This document shows positions 26,036 through 34,388 of a stretch of 64,000 nt of DNA, piece after piece. The DNA comes from Empedobacter stercoris (GTDB lineage: Bacteria > Bacteroidota > Bacteroidia > Flavobacteriales > Weeksellaceae), in contig NZ_JACXZC010000007.1 in assembly GCF_020281205.1 (NCBI RefSeq), positions 52,479-116,478 on the forward strand, written 5' to 3'. A program made the translations under genes and the position numbers. The stretch's first letter is position 1; every line of letters begins with the position of its first letter. The notes beneath the pieces were generated by a model. It saw only the letters and a list, made by a program, of their open reading frames with translations. It did not search any database and had not been told where the DNA came from.

Positions 26036-26986
26036 ATGGAAAATAAAAACTATAAGTATAATTCTGTGAGATTTCTGATGAGTTGGGTGAAGAAAAGAGC
26101 GAAGAAAACTCCTAAAACAGCATTATACGTTTTACTATTTTTATGTTTATCGACAATATCTGCTGGTATGGTTGGGTATCATTTTAATGATTCTGAGTTC
26201 GCTTCAAAAGCAGGGAAATTTAAAAACAGCGAAAGCAAATTATTAGCTGAACTGGAAAGAATGGAAAATGAAAACCAAGAGTTACATAAAAAATTTAAAG
26301 AAGTAGAAGAAGCCTTGACAGAAATCGAAGAAAAAGATCGCAATATTTATCGTACGATTTATGATATGCGTGTCAATGAGAATATCGATTCTGTAAATAA
26401 TGAAATTGATAATTATACAGCTGAAGACATTGAAAAATTAGTTGCAAAAATTGCAGCTGAATCAAAATCATTGGACGAAGTTTTTCGTTTGGCGGGTGTA
26501 AAAGATGCTAATTTATCATCAATGCCAGTTCTAAAACCTGTTGCAGATAAATATGTAAATCGTTTGGCTTCCGGTTTTGGGTCACGTTTTCATCCAATTT
26601 TAAAAGTGAATAAAATGCACAAAGGTTTAGACTTTGCTGCCGCTACAGGAACACCAATTTACGCAACTGGAGATGGTTCTGTAAAAGTATCTGAATTTAA
26701 TTCGGGTTATGGAAATATGGTTGTGTTAAAACACGGAAATGGATACGAAAGCTTGTATGCTCACATGACACGTGCGAAAGTTCGTAGAGGACAAAAAGTG
26801 AAAAGAGGTGATGTGATTGGTTACGTAGGATCGACAGGTTTATCGACAGGAGCGCATTTACATTACGAAATTCACAAAAATGGAGAACCTGTAGATCCAA
26901 TTATGTATTTCTATAATGACGTTGATCCAGACGATTTTATTAAAATTTATCAAAACTCTAAAAAAATGTCATTATCTTTGGATTAA
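26036..26986 (+). CDS. Membrane-anchored M23 family metallopeptidase
   Basis: A LytM-type endopeptidase of 316 residues, anchored by one transmembrane helix (about 29-47) with a coiled coil at about 60-105. The M23 domain begins with SGFGSRFHPI and contains the metal ligands in MHKGLDFAA (H and D) and HLHYEIHKNG (HxH). With all ligands present it is likely an active peptidoglycan cross-link hydrolase, unlike the inactive EnvC/NlpD activators. The MerR-type regulator starts nine bases after its stop, so they are cotranscribed. Confidence 0.93.
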   Translation: MENKNYKYNSVRFLMSWVKKRAKKTPKTALYVLLFLCLSTISAGMVGYHFNDSEFASKAGKFKNSESKLLAELERMENENQELHKKFKEVEEALTEIEEKDRNIYRTIYDMRVNENIDSVNNEIDNYTAEDIEKLVAKIAAESKSLDEVFRLAGVKDANLSSMPVLKPVADKYVNRLASGFGSRFHPILKVNKMHKGLDFAAATGTPIYATGDGSVKVSEFNSGYGNMVVLKHGNGYESLYAHMTRAKVRRGQKVKRGDVIGYVGSTGLSTGAHLHYEIHKNGEPVDPIMYFYNDVDPDDFIKIYQNSKKMSLSLD

Positions 26987-26995
26987 ACGCTGATA

Positions 26996-27364
26996 ATGAA
27001 TGTAGACCTTCCTGACAAACTTTATTATTCGATAGGCGAAGTAGCCAAAGCTTTTGATGTAAATGCATCATTGATTCGTTTTTGGGAAAAAGAATTTGAA
27101 ATAATTCAGCCTAAAAAGAATGCAAAAGGTAATCGATTATTTACTAAAGATGATATCCAATGTTTCAAGAATATTTATTATTTGGTCAAAATAAAAGGGT
27201 ATACGCTCGATGGTGCAAAACAAGCAATTGGTAAAAAAGGAGTGGTCAAAACAAAAGATGAAATAGATGTTGTAAAACGTCTCGAAAATATTAAAGACGA
27301 ACTCATCAAACTTAAAATGAGTTTTGAGTCGGAAGAAATTTTAGAAAAAGATGAACTGAATTAA
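26996..27364 (+). CDS. MerR-family transcriptional regulator
   Basis: A 122-residue DNA-binding protein with the MerR winged helix at residues 8-75: YYSIGEVAKAFDVNASLIRFWEKEF (split) then KGNRLFTKDDIQ. A short helical tail follows with no cysteine-rich metal site, so it does not look like a metal sensor. It is the second gene after the M23 peptidase; this pairing recurs in Flavobacteriia from memory. The stop codon lies inside the loop of the terminator hairpin. Confidence 0.9.
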   Translation: MNVDLPDKLYYSIGEVAKAFDVNASLIRFWEKEFEIIQPKKNAKGNRLFTKDDIQCFKNIYYLVKIKGYTLDGAKQAIGKKGVVKTKDEIDVVKRLENIKDELIKLKMSFESEEILEKDELN

Positions 27365-27377
27365 GTTCATCTTTTTT
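27346..27377 (+). terminator. Terminator overlapping the merR stop codon
   Basis: Stem AAAAGATGAACT/AGTTCATCTTTT with a six-base loop containing the stop region, followed by T tract. Confidence 0.88.
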
Positions 27378-27403
27378 GTTTTAATAATAATATTAACTTC
27401 TTT

Positions 27404-27450
27404 CGTCATTTCGAGTGAAAATCGTTGATTTTAGTATCGAGAACTTAGAC
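27404..27450. repeat. Partial copy of an intergenic CGTCATTTCGAGTGA repeat
   Basis: The 15-mer CGTCATTTCGAGTGA at 27404-27418 followed by TATCGAGAAC is identical to the left arm of the imperfect palindrome at 56647-56762. It sits in the 229-base gap before dnaE, where I see no gene. Confidence 0.7.
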
Positions 27451-27593
27451 GAATTATATTTTATTGAAAAGTATAAACAAGTTCAATAAAACAAAATCTG
27501 AAAGTGATTCTAAAATCTAGTTTTATTCTTAACTTTTCTTAAGAAAATCTTCTCTTAAGATTTCGTAAATTTACAGATTCAAACGAAAACTCA

Positions 27594-30500
27594 ATGTACT
27601 TAATATACGATACAGAGACAACTGGTCTTCCGAAAGATTGGAATGCACCGATTTCTGATTCCGACAACTGGCCGCGATGTATACAAATCGCTTGGCAATT
27701 GCACGATGAAATGGGGCAAATTATTGAACATCAAGATTATTTGGTTCGTCCAGATGGTTTTGATATTCCGTACGATTCTGAGCGTATTCACGGAATTTCA
27801 ACTGATTTAGCTACCGAAAAAGGAGTTCCATTAAAAGAAGTTTTAGATAAATTCAATGAAGTTTTAGGTAAAGCTAAATTTATTGTTGGACAAAATTTAG
27901 GTTTCGATATCAACATTATGGGAGCCGAATTTTATCGTCTGAATTATGAAAATAATTTAGCAGATAAACCTGTTTTGGATACATGTACAGAAGTTACCGC
28001 AGAGTTGTTAAAACTTCCTGGTGGTCGTGGTGGTCGTTACAAATTACCAACGTTAACAGAATTGCATGAATATCTTTTTGGTGTTCCATTTGGTGAAGCA
28101 CACAACGCAACTGCGGATGTGGAAGCAACGACACGTTGTTTTTTTGAGTTGATTCGTAAAGGTATTTTTACAAAAAATGAATTAGAAGTTGAAGATGAAT
28201 ATTTTGTTCGATTTAATGAAATCAATCAAACAAATATTCAACCAATTGGATTAAATCATGTCAATCTAAAGAAAGCTTCACAAGAAATTGCAAAAGCAAA
28301 AGCGAAAGAAGAAGGAGGTGATGAGGTAGTTGAAATTTCAGAAGAAGTTTTAGCGCAGTTTGAGAAAGCAAAATTTGCACATTTACATAATCATACACAA
28401 TTCTCAATTTTACAATCAACGATTTCTGTTAAAGATTTAGTAGCTGCAGCTTCAAAAAATAAAATGCCTGCGGTTGCAATGACCGATCATGGAAATATGA
28501 TGGGAGCATTTCATTTTAATGCAGAAGTACAAAATCATAACAAAGCAGCAAAAGAAAAGAATGAAGAATTAATTGCAGAAGGAAAAGAACCAACTGAAGT
28601 GTTAATAACACCTATTATTGGTTCGGAATTTTTTGTTTGTGAGAATCATTTAGATAAATCAAAAAAAGATAATGGTTATCAAATCGTTGTTTTTGCAAAG
28701 AATAAAAATGGTTATCATCATTTAGCAAAAATGGCGTCGAAAGCATATACAGATGGTTTTTACTATGTGCCTCGTATTGATAAAGCGATTATTGAAGAAT
28801 ATAAAGAAGATTTGATTGTTTTATCTGGAAATTTGCAAGGTGAAGTTCCAAATAAAATTTTGAATCTTGGTGAAAAACAAGCCGAAGAGGCCTTGCTTTG
28901 GTGGAAAGAGCAATTTGGTGATGATTTTTACATCGAATTGATGCGTCATGGTCAAGAAGATGAAGATCGTGTCAATCAAACATTGCTTGCTTTTGCACGC
29001 AAACACAATGTAAAAGTTGTCGCAACAAATAATACCTATTACATTAACCAAGACGATTCGAATGCCCACGATATTTTGTTGTGTGTACGAGATGCCGAGA
29101 AACAATCGACTCCTATTGGTCGTGGTCGTGGATTCCGTTTTGGTTTGCCAAATCAAGAATATTATTTTAAGTCGGAAGCAGAAATGAAACAATTGTTTCA
29201 AGACATTCCCGAAGCAATTATTAATATTCAAGAAATTGTTGATAAGATAGAAGAATACACGCTTTATCGAGATGTATTACTTCCAAAATTTGATATTCCC
29301 GAAGAATTTCATCACGCAGAAGATGATGAAGATGGAGGGAAAAGAGGTGAGAATGCTTATTTAAAACATTTAACCTACGAAGGTGCAAAAATTCGTTACC
29401 CAGAATTGACCGACGAAATTAAAGAACGTTTGGATTTCGAATTAGCCACAATTGAAAAAACAGGTTATCCTGGTTATTTCTTGATTGTACAAGATTTCAT
29501 CGCAGCAGCTCGTAAAATGGGCGTATCGGTTGGTCCAGGTCGTGGTTCGGCGGCAGGATCAGCAGTTGCTTATTGTTTATGGATTACCAATTTAGATCCG
29601 ATAAAATACGATTTACTTTTTGAGCGTTTCTTAAATCCAGACCGTGTATCTATGCCCGATATCGATATCGACTTTGATGATGAAGGACGATCATTGGTAA
29701 TGGATTATGTGATTGATAAATATGGAGCAAATCAAGTAGCGCAAATTATCACATACGGAACAATGGCGGCTAAATCTTCGATAAAAGATACAGCACGTGT
29801 ATTGGATTTGCCATTATTTGATGCCAATCGTGTAGCAGGTTTAATTCCAAATATGAAATTGGCAAAGATTTTCAATTTAGATGATAATGCCTTAAAAGGA
29901 TCCTTAAAACCAGAAGAATTTGATGCGGTAAGTGAATTAAAGCGTTTATCAAACGGAACTGATTTAGCTGCTGAAACTATTCAACAAGCTAAAATCTTAG
30001 AAGGTTCTGTACGTAATACGGGTATTCACGCGTGTGGAGTGATTATTACGCCAGATGATATCACCAATTTCGTTCCTGTAACAACTGCCAAAGATTCAGA
30101 TTTATATGTGACTCAATTTGATAACTCGGTTGCAGAAAGTGCCGGATTATTGAAGATGGACTTCTTGGGGTTGAAGACCTTAACGTTGATTAAAGATACG
30201 ATTAAGTTAGTGAAGGCAAGAACAGGAATCGAGATTGATCCTGATGAAATTCCAATTGATGACGAAAAAACATATGAGCTTTTCCAACGAGGTGAAACAG
30301 TTGGAGTTTTTCAATACGAGTCGCCTGGAATGCAAAAATATATGAAGGATCTTCGTCCAACTGTTTTTGCAGATTTAATCGCCATGAACGCCCTGTATCG
30401 TCCAGGTCCAATTGAATATATTCCGTCTTTCGTTCGTCGAAAAAATGGAGAGGAACCGATTACCTATGATTTGGATGCGATGGAAGAGTATTTATCAGAA

Positions 30501-31994
30501 ACCTATGGGATTACTGTTTATCAGGAGCAAGTAATGTTACTTTCGCAGAAATTAGCAGGATTCTCGAAAGGTGATGCCGACGTTTTGCGTAAAGCTATGG
30601 GTAAAAAGCAAAAAGCTGTCTTGGATAAAATGAAACCAAAATTTGTTGCGCAAGCTTCAGAAAAAGGGCATGATCCTAAGATTTTAGAAAAAGTTTGGAC
30701 AGACTGGGAAGCCTTCGCATCGTATGCATTCAACAAATCGCATTCAACATGTTATGCATGGGTAGCGTATCAAACAGCTTATCTGAAAGCACATTATCCA
30801 GCAGAATATATGGCGGCTGTTCTTTCAAATAATATGAATGATATCAAGCAAGTGACCTTCTTTATGGAAGAGTGTAAGCGAATGGGATTAGCTGTACTTG
30901 GACCAGATATTAACGAATCCATTACAAAATTTAATGTAAACGAAAATTACGAGATTCGTTTTGGAATGGGAGCTGTAAAAGGTGTTGGGCAAGCCGCAGT
31001 AAACTCGATAATTTCTGAACGTGAAGCAAATGGTCCGTTCAAAGATATATACGACTTTGTTAAACGTGTCGAATTGCGAACAGTGAACAAAAAAACAATC
31101 GAAAACTTAGTTTTAGCTGGAGGTTTTGATTCGTTTGAATTTCATCGTGGACGTTATTTTTATATCGAAAATACGACAACTAATTTGGAAAAATTAATCA
31201 AATACGGAGCAAATTTTCAAGAGCAAAAAAACTCTGCTCAAACCTCTTTATTTGGCGATTTTGGTGGCGATTCTGTGATAGAAGATGTAGTGCCAATGCT
31301 ACCTGATTGCGAGAAATGGAACATGTTGCAACGTTTATCAAAAGAAAAAGAAGTGGTTGGAATTTATATTTCTTCTCATCCATTAGATGATTTCAAACAT
31401 GAGCTGAAAATGGCTTCCAATTGTAGTATTTCGGATATTAATGCAAACGAGGATAATTTTGTCAACAAAGAAGTATCAATTTGTGGAATGATGTCAAATA
31501 TTCAACATCGAATTGCGAAAAATGGAAATGAATTTGGTATTTTTACGTTCAGTGATTATACCGATTCCATGGATATTATGGTTTTTGGAGGAGATTATTT
31601 GAAATATAGACACTTTATGCAAGAGAATATGTTCTTGAATTTGAAATTGAATATCTCGAAAAAAGAATTCAAAGATAAAGAAGGAAACGTGACGCAAGGG
31701 CGAGTATATAAAAATATCACGAATATTCTATTGTTAAATGAAATTGTAGAAAAACAAGCCGAAAAAATGACGGTAAAGATTGAAGTTCCAGCATTTTCGG
31801 AAGAAACTTTTACCAAACTATCAGATATTATGTACAAATATCAAGGAGATAAATTATTGAAAATCCAACTAATTGATCCAAAAGATTATTTGAATAATTT
31901 AGATTTGCCAGCAGGTAAAATTAAAATAAATATTTGCCGAGATTTGTTAAAAGAATTAGATGAATTACAGGAGATTACATTTAAACTGAATTAA
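27594..31994 (+). CDS. dnaE: DNA polymerase III alpha subunit with N-terminal proofreading exonuclease
   Basis: The 1466-residue replicative polymerase. Residues 1-180 form a DEDDh exonuclease: YDTETTGLP with D6 and E8, a GQNLGFDINIMG block, and HNATADVEAT with the H and last D. A PHP domain follows from about 262 (AHLHNHTQFSILQS, AMTDHGNMMG). The polymerase active site is PDIDIDFDDEGR at about 688, and the C-terminus carries a helix-hairpin-helix, an OB-fold region and a weak tail. The fusion is usual in Bacteroidota and means proofreading may not need a separate DnaQ. It is transcribed alone; the upstream TAAATTTA resembles a -7 box. Confidence 0.97.
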   Translation: MYLIYDTETTGLPKDWNAPISDSDNWPRCIQIAWQLHDEMGQIIEHQDYLVRPDGFDIPYDSERIHGISTDLATEKGVPLKEVLDKFNEVLGKAKFIVGQNLGFDINIMGAEFYRLNYENNLADKPVLDTCTEVTAELLKLPGGRGGRYKLPTLTELHEYLFGVPFGEAHNATADVEATTRCFFELIRKGIFTKNELEVEDEYFVRFNEINQTNIQPIGLNHVNLKKASQEIAKAKAKEEGGDEVVEISEEVLAQFEKAKFAHLHNHTQFSILQSTISVKDLVAAASKNKMPAVAMTDHGNMMGAFHFNAEVQNHNKAAKEKNEELIAEGKEPTEVLITPIIGSEFFVCENHLDKSKKDNGYQIVVFAKNKNGYHHLAKMASKAYTDGFYYVPRIDKAIIEEYKEDLIVLSGNLQGEVPNKILNLGEKQAEEALLWWKEQFGDDFYIELMRHGQEDEDRVNQTLLAFARKHNVKVVATNNTYYINQDDSNAHDILLCVRDAEKQSTPIGRGRGFRFGLPNQEYYFKSEAEMKQLFQDIPEAIINIQEIVDKIEEYTLYRDVLLPKFDIPEEFHHAEDDEDGGKRGENAYLKHLTYEGAKIRYPELTDEIKERLDFELATIEKTGYPGYFLIVQDFIAAARKMGVSVGPGRGSAAGSAVAYCLWITNLDPIKYDLLFERFLNPDRVSMPDIDIDFDDEGRSLVMDYVIDKYGANQVAQIITYGTMAAKSSIKDTARVLDLPLFDANRVAGLIPNMKLAKIFNLDDNALKGSLKPEEFDAVSELKRLSNGTDLAAETIQQAKILEGSVRNTGIHACGVIITPDDITNFVPVTTAKDSDLYVTQFDNSVAESAGLLKMDFLGLKTLTLIKDTIKLVKARTGIEIDPDEIPIDDEKTYELFQRGETVGVFQYESPGMQKYMKDLRPTVFADLIAMNALYRPGPIEYIPSFVRRKNGEEPITYDLDAMEEYLSETYGITVYQEQVMLLSQKLAGFSKGDADVLRKAMGKKQKAVLDKMKPKFVAQASEKGHDPKILEKVWTDWEAFASYAFNKSHSTCYAWVAYQTAYLKAHYPAEYMAAVLSNNMNDIKQVTFFMEECKRMGLAVLGPDINESITKFNVNENYEIRFGMGAVKGVGQAAVNSIISEREANGPFKDIYDFVKRVELRTVNKKTIENLVLAGGFDSFEFHRGRYFYIENTTTNLEKLIKYGANFQEQKNSAQTSLFGDFGGDSVIEDVVPMLPDCEKWNMLQRLSKEKEVVGIYISSHPLDDFKHELKMASNCSISDINANEDNFVNKEVSICGMMSNIQHRIAKNGNEFGIFTFSDYTDSMDIMVFGGDYLKYRHFMQENMFLNLKLNISKKEFKDKEGNVTQGRVYKNITNILLLNEIVEKQAEKMTVKIEVPAFSEETFTKLSDIMYKYQGDKLLKIQLIDPKDYLNNLDLPAGKIKINICRDLLKELDELQEITFKLN

Positions 31995-32063
31995 TTATAC
32001 ATTTCATTTATCTTGTAATTGACAGATAATATAAAAGGAATTTTTCTGCAATAAAATTTTATG

Positions 32064-32071
32064 TAGATTTG
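32064..32071 (+). promoter_or_regulatory. -7 promoter box of trxA
   Basis: TAGATTTG, an exact TAnnTTTG match, 32 bases before the thioredoxin ATG. Confidence 0.55.
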
Positions 32072-32103
32072 TAAACTTAAGATTAGATAAAAAATATAAG
32101 ATT

Positions 32104-32421
32104 ATGGCATTAGAAGTAACAGACGCATCATTTGCATCGGATATTATAGAGTCAGGAAAACCTGCAATGGTTGATTTTTGGGCTGTTTGGTGTGGTCCTT
32201 GTAGAATGGTTGGTCCAGTTGTGGAAGAGCTAGCTACAGAATATCAAGGAAAAGCAGTGATTGGTAAAGTTGATGTAGACACAAACCAAGAAGTTGCTGC
32301 AAAATACGGAATCCGTAACATTCCTACAATTTTATTCTTCAAAGACGGAGAAGTTGTAGATAAAGTTGTTGGAGTTGTTCCAAAAGAACAATTAGTAGAA
32401 AAATTAAATGCGATTTTATAA
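32104..32421 (+). CDS. trxA: Thioredoxin
   Basis: A 105-residue cytoplasmic thioredoxin that reduces protein disulfides using thioredoxin reductase. The active site is FWAVWCGPCRMVGP with C30 and C33, and the cis-proline loop is RNIPTILFFKDG. Length and motifs are standard. It has its own promoter box and terminator. Confidence 0.97.
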   Translation: MALEVTDASFASDIIESGKPAMVDFWAVWCGPCRMVGPVVEELATEYQGKAVIGKVDVDTNQEVAAKYGIRNIPTILFFKDGEVVDKVVGVVPKEQLVEKLNAIL

Positions 32422-32446
32422 TAGATTAAATCGTTGATTATGAAAT

Positions 32447-32483
32447 AAAAAAATCTCGGATGAAAAGTTTCCGAGATTTTTTT
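32447..32483 (+). terminator. Rho-independent terminator of trxA
   Basis: Stem AAATCTCGGA/TCCGAGATTT with a nine-base loop and T tract. Confidence 0.9.
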
Positions 32484-32516
32484 AGAAAAAAGTTTAGGTT
32501 TTATCAGAAAACCGCC

Positions 32517-32524
32517 TATATTTG
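32517..32524 (+). promoter_or_regulatory. -7 promoter box of the tRNA-Asp array
   Basis: TATATTTG, an exact TAnnTTTG match, 24 bases before the first tRNA. It fits a start of transcription near 32531. It is the only strong promoter before the four tRNAs. Confidence 0.6.
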
Positions 32525-32548
32525 CAATCCGAAATCAATACAGATTTT

Positions 32549-32622
32549 GATCCGGTAGTTCAGTTGGTTAGAATACTTGCCTGTCACGCAAGTGGTCGCG
32601 GGTTCGAGTCCCGTCCGGATCG
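32549..32622 (+). tRNA. tRNA-Asp (GTC), copy 1 of 4
   Basis: A 74-base cloverleaf: acceptor GATCCGG/CCGGATC, D arm GTTC...GAAT, anticodon arm CTTGC-CTGTCAC-GCAAG with anticodon GTC, T arm GCGGG-TTCGAGT-CCCGT with one wobble, discriminator G. CCA is not encoded (CAA follows). Confidence 0.98.
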
Positions 32623-32666
32623 CAAAAAGTTTCGTTCTTTTACACAATATATTTTTTATAATTTCT

Positions 32667-32740
32667 GATCCGGTAGTTCAGCTGGTTAGAATACTTGCCT
32701 GTCACGCAAGTGGTCGCGGGTTCGAGTCCCGTCCGGATCG
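32667..32740 (+). tRNA. tRNA-Asp (GTC), copy 2 of 4
   Basis: Same 74-base structure as copy 1. It differs from the other copies by one base in the D loop (AGCTGG instead of AGTTGG). The anticodon is GTC. It lies 44 bases after copy 1. Confidence 0.98.
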
Positions 32741-32789
32741 CAATTTTTTATAAAAATTCATAAAAAATATATTTAATTTATAATTTTCT

Positions 32790-32863
32790 GATCCGGTAGT
32801 TCAGTTGGTTAGAATACTTGCCTGTCACGCAAGTGGTCGCGGGTTCGAGTCCCGTCCGGATCG
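32790..32863 (+). tRNA. tRNA-Asp (GTC), copy 3 of 4
   Basis: Identical to copy 1 over 74 bases, anticodon GTC, 49 bases after copy 2. The spacers between copies are AT-rich and unrelated. Confidence 0.98.
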
Positions 32864-32921
32864 CATCTATTTCTTTTTCTATTTTAGATCGACGAAAATT
32901 ATAAATAAAAAAAAACAGACT

Positions 32922-32995
32922 GATCCGGTAGTTCAGTTGGTTAGAATACTTGCCTGTCACGCAAGTGGTCGCGGGTTCGAGTCCCGTCCGGATCG
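32922..32995 (+). tRNA. tRNA-Asp (GTC), copy 4 of 4
   Basis: Identical to copy 1 over 74 bases, anticodon GTC, 58 bases after copy 3. A terminator follows 11 bases later. Confidence 0.98.
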
Positions 32996-33006
32996 CCAAC
33001 TTTTAT

Positions 33007-33037
33007 AGCTTCACAATTTATTGTGGAGCTTTTTTTT
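33007..33037 (+). terminator. Terminator of the tRNA-Asp array
   Basis: Stem AGCTTCACAAT/ATTGTGGAGCT with one T-G wobble, followed by a seven-base T tract. The T tract also supplies the -33 element of the next promoter. Confidence 0.85.
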
Positions 33038-33065
33038 GCTCTAAACTTTTCTACGTTTACTTTTG
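33035..33065 (+). promoter_or_regulatory. Full -33/-7 promoter of the Nudix gene
   Basis: TTTG at 33035-33038, a 19-base spacer, and TACTTTTG at 33058-33065. Both boxes match the Bacteroidota consensus exactly. Transcription should begin within the heptamer tract that starts at 33065. Confidence 0.65.
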
Positions 33066-33141
33066 CATAACGCATAACGCATAACGCATAACGCATAACG
33101 CATAACGCATAACGCATAACGCATAACGCATAACGCATAAC
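33065..33141. repeat. Eleven perfect copies of the heptamer GCATAAC filling the Nudix gene leader
   Basis: The 77 bases are exactly 11 tandem units of GCATAAC with no mismatch. The first unit shares its G with the last base of the -7 box, and the last unit ends on the base before the ATG at 33142. Each reading frame meets TAA once per 21 bases, so the tract is not translated on the plus strand. Confidence 0.97.
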
Positions 33142-33549
33142 ATGAATCATATATATTTGGTCAATGCATTGGTAACAGATGCAGAGGGTAGAATGCTTGC
33201 TGTTCGAAAAAAGAATTCGAAATTTTTTCAGATGGTTGGAGGCAAACGCGAAAAAGGTGAAGAATTATTAGCAACACTTCGGCGCGAATTTTTAGAGGAA
33301 ATTAATATCGATATTTTACTGCACGATGTTTCGTTTTTAGGACAACACACTTCTGTTGCCGTTAATGAGAAAAATACAGAAGTACATGCAAATGTTTTTC
33401 ATGTGAAATTGAAGTCGTTAAAAACGCTTAAAATTGCTTCTGAAATAGAAGAAATGGCTTGGATAACGAAAGAAAACTACACAGATTATCAATTGGCTCA
33501 TTTGTTAGAAGAATTTAGTTTGCCTATATGGTTGGAAATGGAATGCTAA
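33142..33549 (+). CDS. Nudix hydrolase
   Basis: A 135-residue single-domain Nudix protein that would hydrolyse a nucleoside diphosphate linked to another group. The Nudix box is GGKREKGEELLATLRREF followed by LEEINI (residues 33-56); it keeps the catalytic REFLEE core, while the usual glycine after EE is replaced by I-N. Sequence around it resembles MutT-like or NUDIX 8-oxo-dGTP/ADP-sugar enzymes but the substrate is open. Its ATG directly abuts an 11-copy heptamer repeat that occupies the whole leader downstream of a consensus promoter, so expression could vary with repeat number. Confidence 0.9.
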   Translation: MNHIYLVNALVTDAEGRMLAVRKKNSKFFQMVGGKREKGEELLATLRREFLEEINIDILLHDVSFLGQHTSVAVNEKNTEVHANVFHVKLKSLKTLKIASEIEEMAWITKENYTDYQLAHLLEEFSLPIWLEMEC

Positions 33550-33618
33550 AAACTCAAAAATTTCTGTAACGTTTTTATTTTATGTCTACTAACTTGTAAA
33601 CACTAAAATAATTTGGCG

Positions 33619-33879
33619 ATGAAATCTATTTGGGAAGCAACTTTTGAGCATAATGTAATTAGAATTGAGAATAATTGGTTTTCTGGAGAAAAATTAGTTG
33701 TAAACGGACAATTACAAGATTTAAAGCAGAATCTATTTGCATCTAATTTAGAAGGTCATCTTTTTACAATGACGAAAGAGAAGTTGAAAATTAAAGTTAG
33801 ATTGTTTTCAGATTTTTTCAGAATAAATTGTATTCTTTTTGTCGATAACGAACAAGTTGTTTTGAAACAAATAAAATAA
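33619..33879 (+). CDS. Hypothetical 86-residue protein upstream of a sigma factor
   Basis: Not recognised. Starts at the ATG at 33619 (a TTG two codons earlier is less likely). The small soluble protein has no signal peptide and alternates hydrophobic and charged residues, suggesting an all-beta fold: IWEATFEHNVIRIENNWFSG and VRLFSDFFRINCILFVDN. It ends five bases before the TTG start of the sigma-factor gene and is probably cotranscribed with it. A link with regulation of that sigma factor is possible only by position. Confidence 0.65.
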   Translation: MKSIWEATFEHNVIRIENNWFSGEKLVVNGQLQDLKQNLFASNLEGHLFTMTKEKLKIKVRLFSDFFRINCILFVDNEQVVLKQIK

Positions 33880-33884
33880 CAATT

Positions 33885-34388
33885 TTGAGGGCAAAACAGA
33901 CTTATTTCTTAGAACTAATCGAACAACACAAAGGGATTTTGCACAAAGTCGCTAAGATGTATATGGATGATGCTGATGATCAGAATGATTTGATGCAAGA
34001 AATTGTTTTGCAGTTGTGGAAATCATTTGAACGGTTTGAGGGAAATTCACAATTTTCGACTTGGATGTATCGTGTTTCACTGAATACGGCTTTAACTTAT
34101 TTCAAAAAAGAAAAGAAAAAGACGGATACTCACACATTTATAGAAAATATAGATCGTGTAGACGAGGTAGATTCTCGTGAAAAGGAGACGCAACTTGAGT
34201 TGTTTTACAAAGCTGTTCACGAATTAAATAAAGTCGAAAAAGCCTTAATTTTTCTTTTTTTAGAAGGACAAAGTCACAAAGAAATTGGTGCAAACTTAGG
34301 AATTACTGAAGGAAATGCTCGCGTAAAACTGAATCGTACAAAAGATAAACTACAAATTATTATAAAAAAATACGGCTATGAATTTTGA
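33885..34388 (+). CDS. ECF-family RNA polymerase sigma factor
   Basis: A 167-residue group IV sigma factor. Region 2 is at about 15-75 (DDQNDLMQEIVLQLWKSFERF, split, then STWMYRVSLNTALTYFK), and region 4 is at about 108-160 with EGQSHKEIGANLGITEGNARVKLNRTK. It directs RNA polymerase to specific promoters. The start is a TTG at 33885; no earlier in-frame ATG fits. It overlaps the downstream membrane protein by 11 bases, an arrangement typical of a sigma factor with its membrane-bound partner. Confidence 0.9.
   Translation: MRAKQTYFLELIEQHKGILHKVAKMYMDDADDQNDLMQEIVLQLWKSFERFEGNSQFSTWMYRVSLNTALTYFKKEKKKTDTHTFIENIDRVDEVDSREKETQLELFYKAVHELNKVEKALIFLFLEGQSHKEIGANLGITEGNARVKLNRTKDKLQIIIKKYGYEF

Noticed and set aside
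28821..29231. 136-residue open frame on the minus strand inside dnaE
   Set aside because: Antisense to the polymerase coding region with composition set by the opposite strand; no evidence of a real gene.
32549..32995. Direct repeats with short unrelated spacers, as in a CRISPR array
   Set aside because: The repeats are 74-base tRNA genes with complete cloverleafs, and spacer length is irregular; no cas gene is present.
32778..33008. Open frames on both strands across the tRNA-Asp genes (products with VRILACHASGRGFESRPDR- and TGLEPATTCVTGKY-like sequence)
   Set aside because: These are translations of tRNA sequence that recur as false genes in many annotations. The cloverleafs explain the conservation.
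32941..33150. Minus-strand frame through the heptamer tract giving a repeated VMRYALC peptide
   Set aside because: It is created by the 21-base translation period of the heptamer plus tRNA sequence and has no start signal or family similarity.
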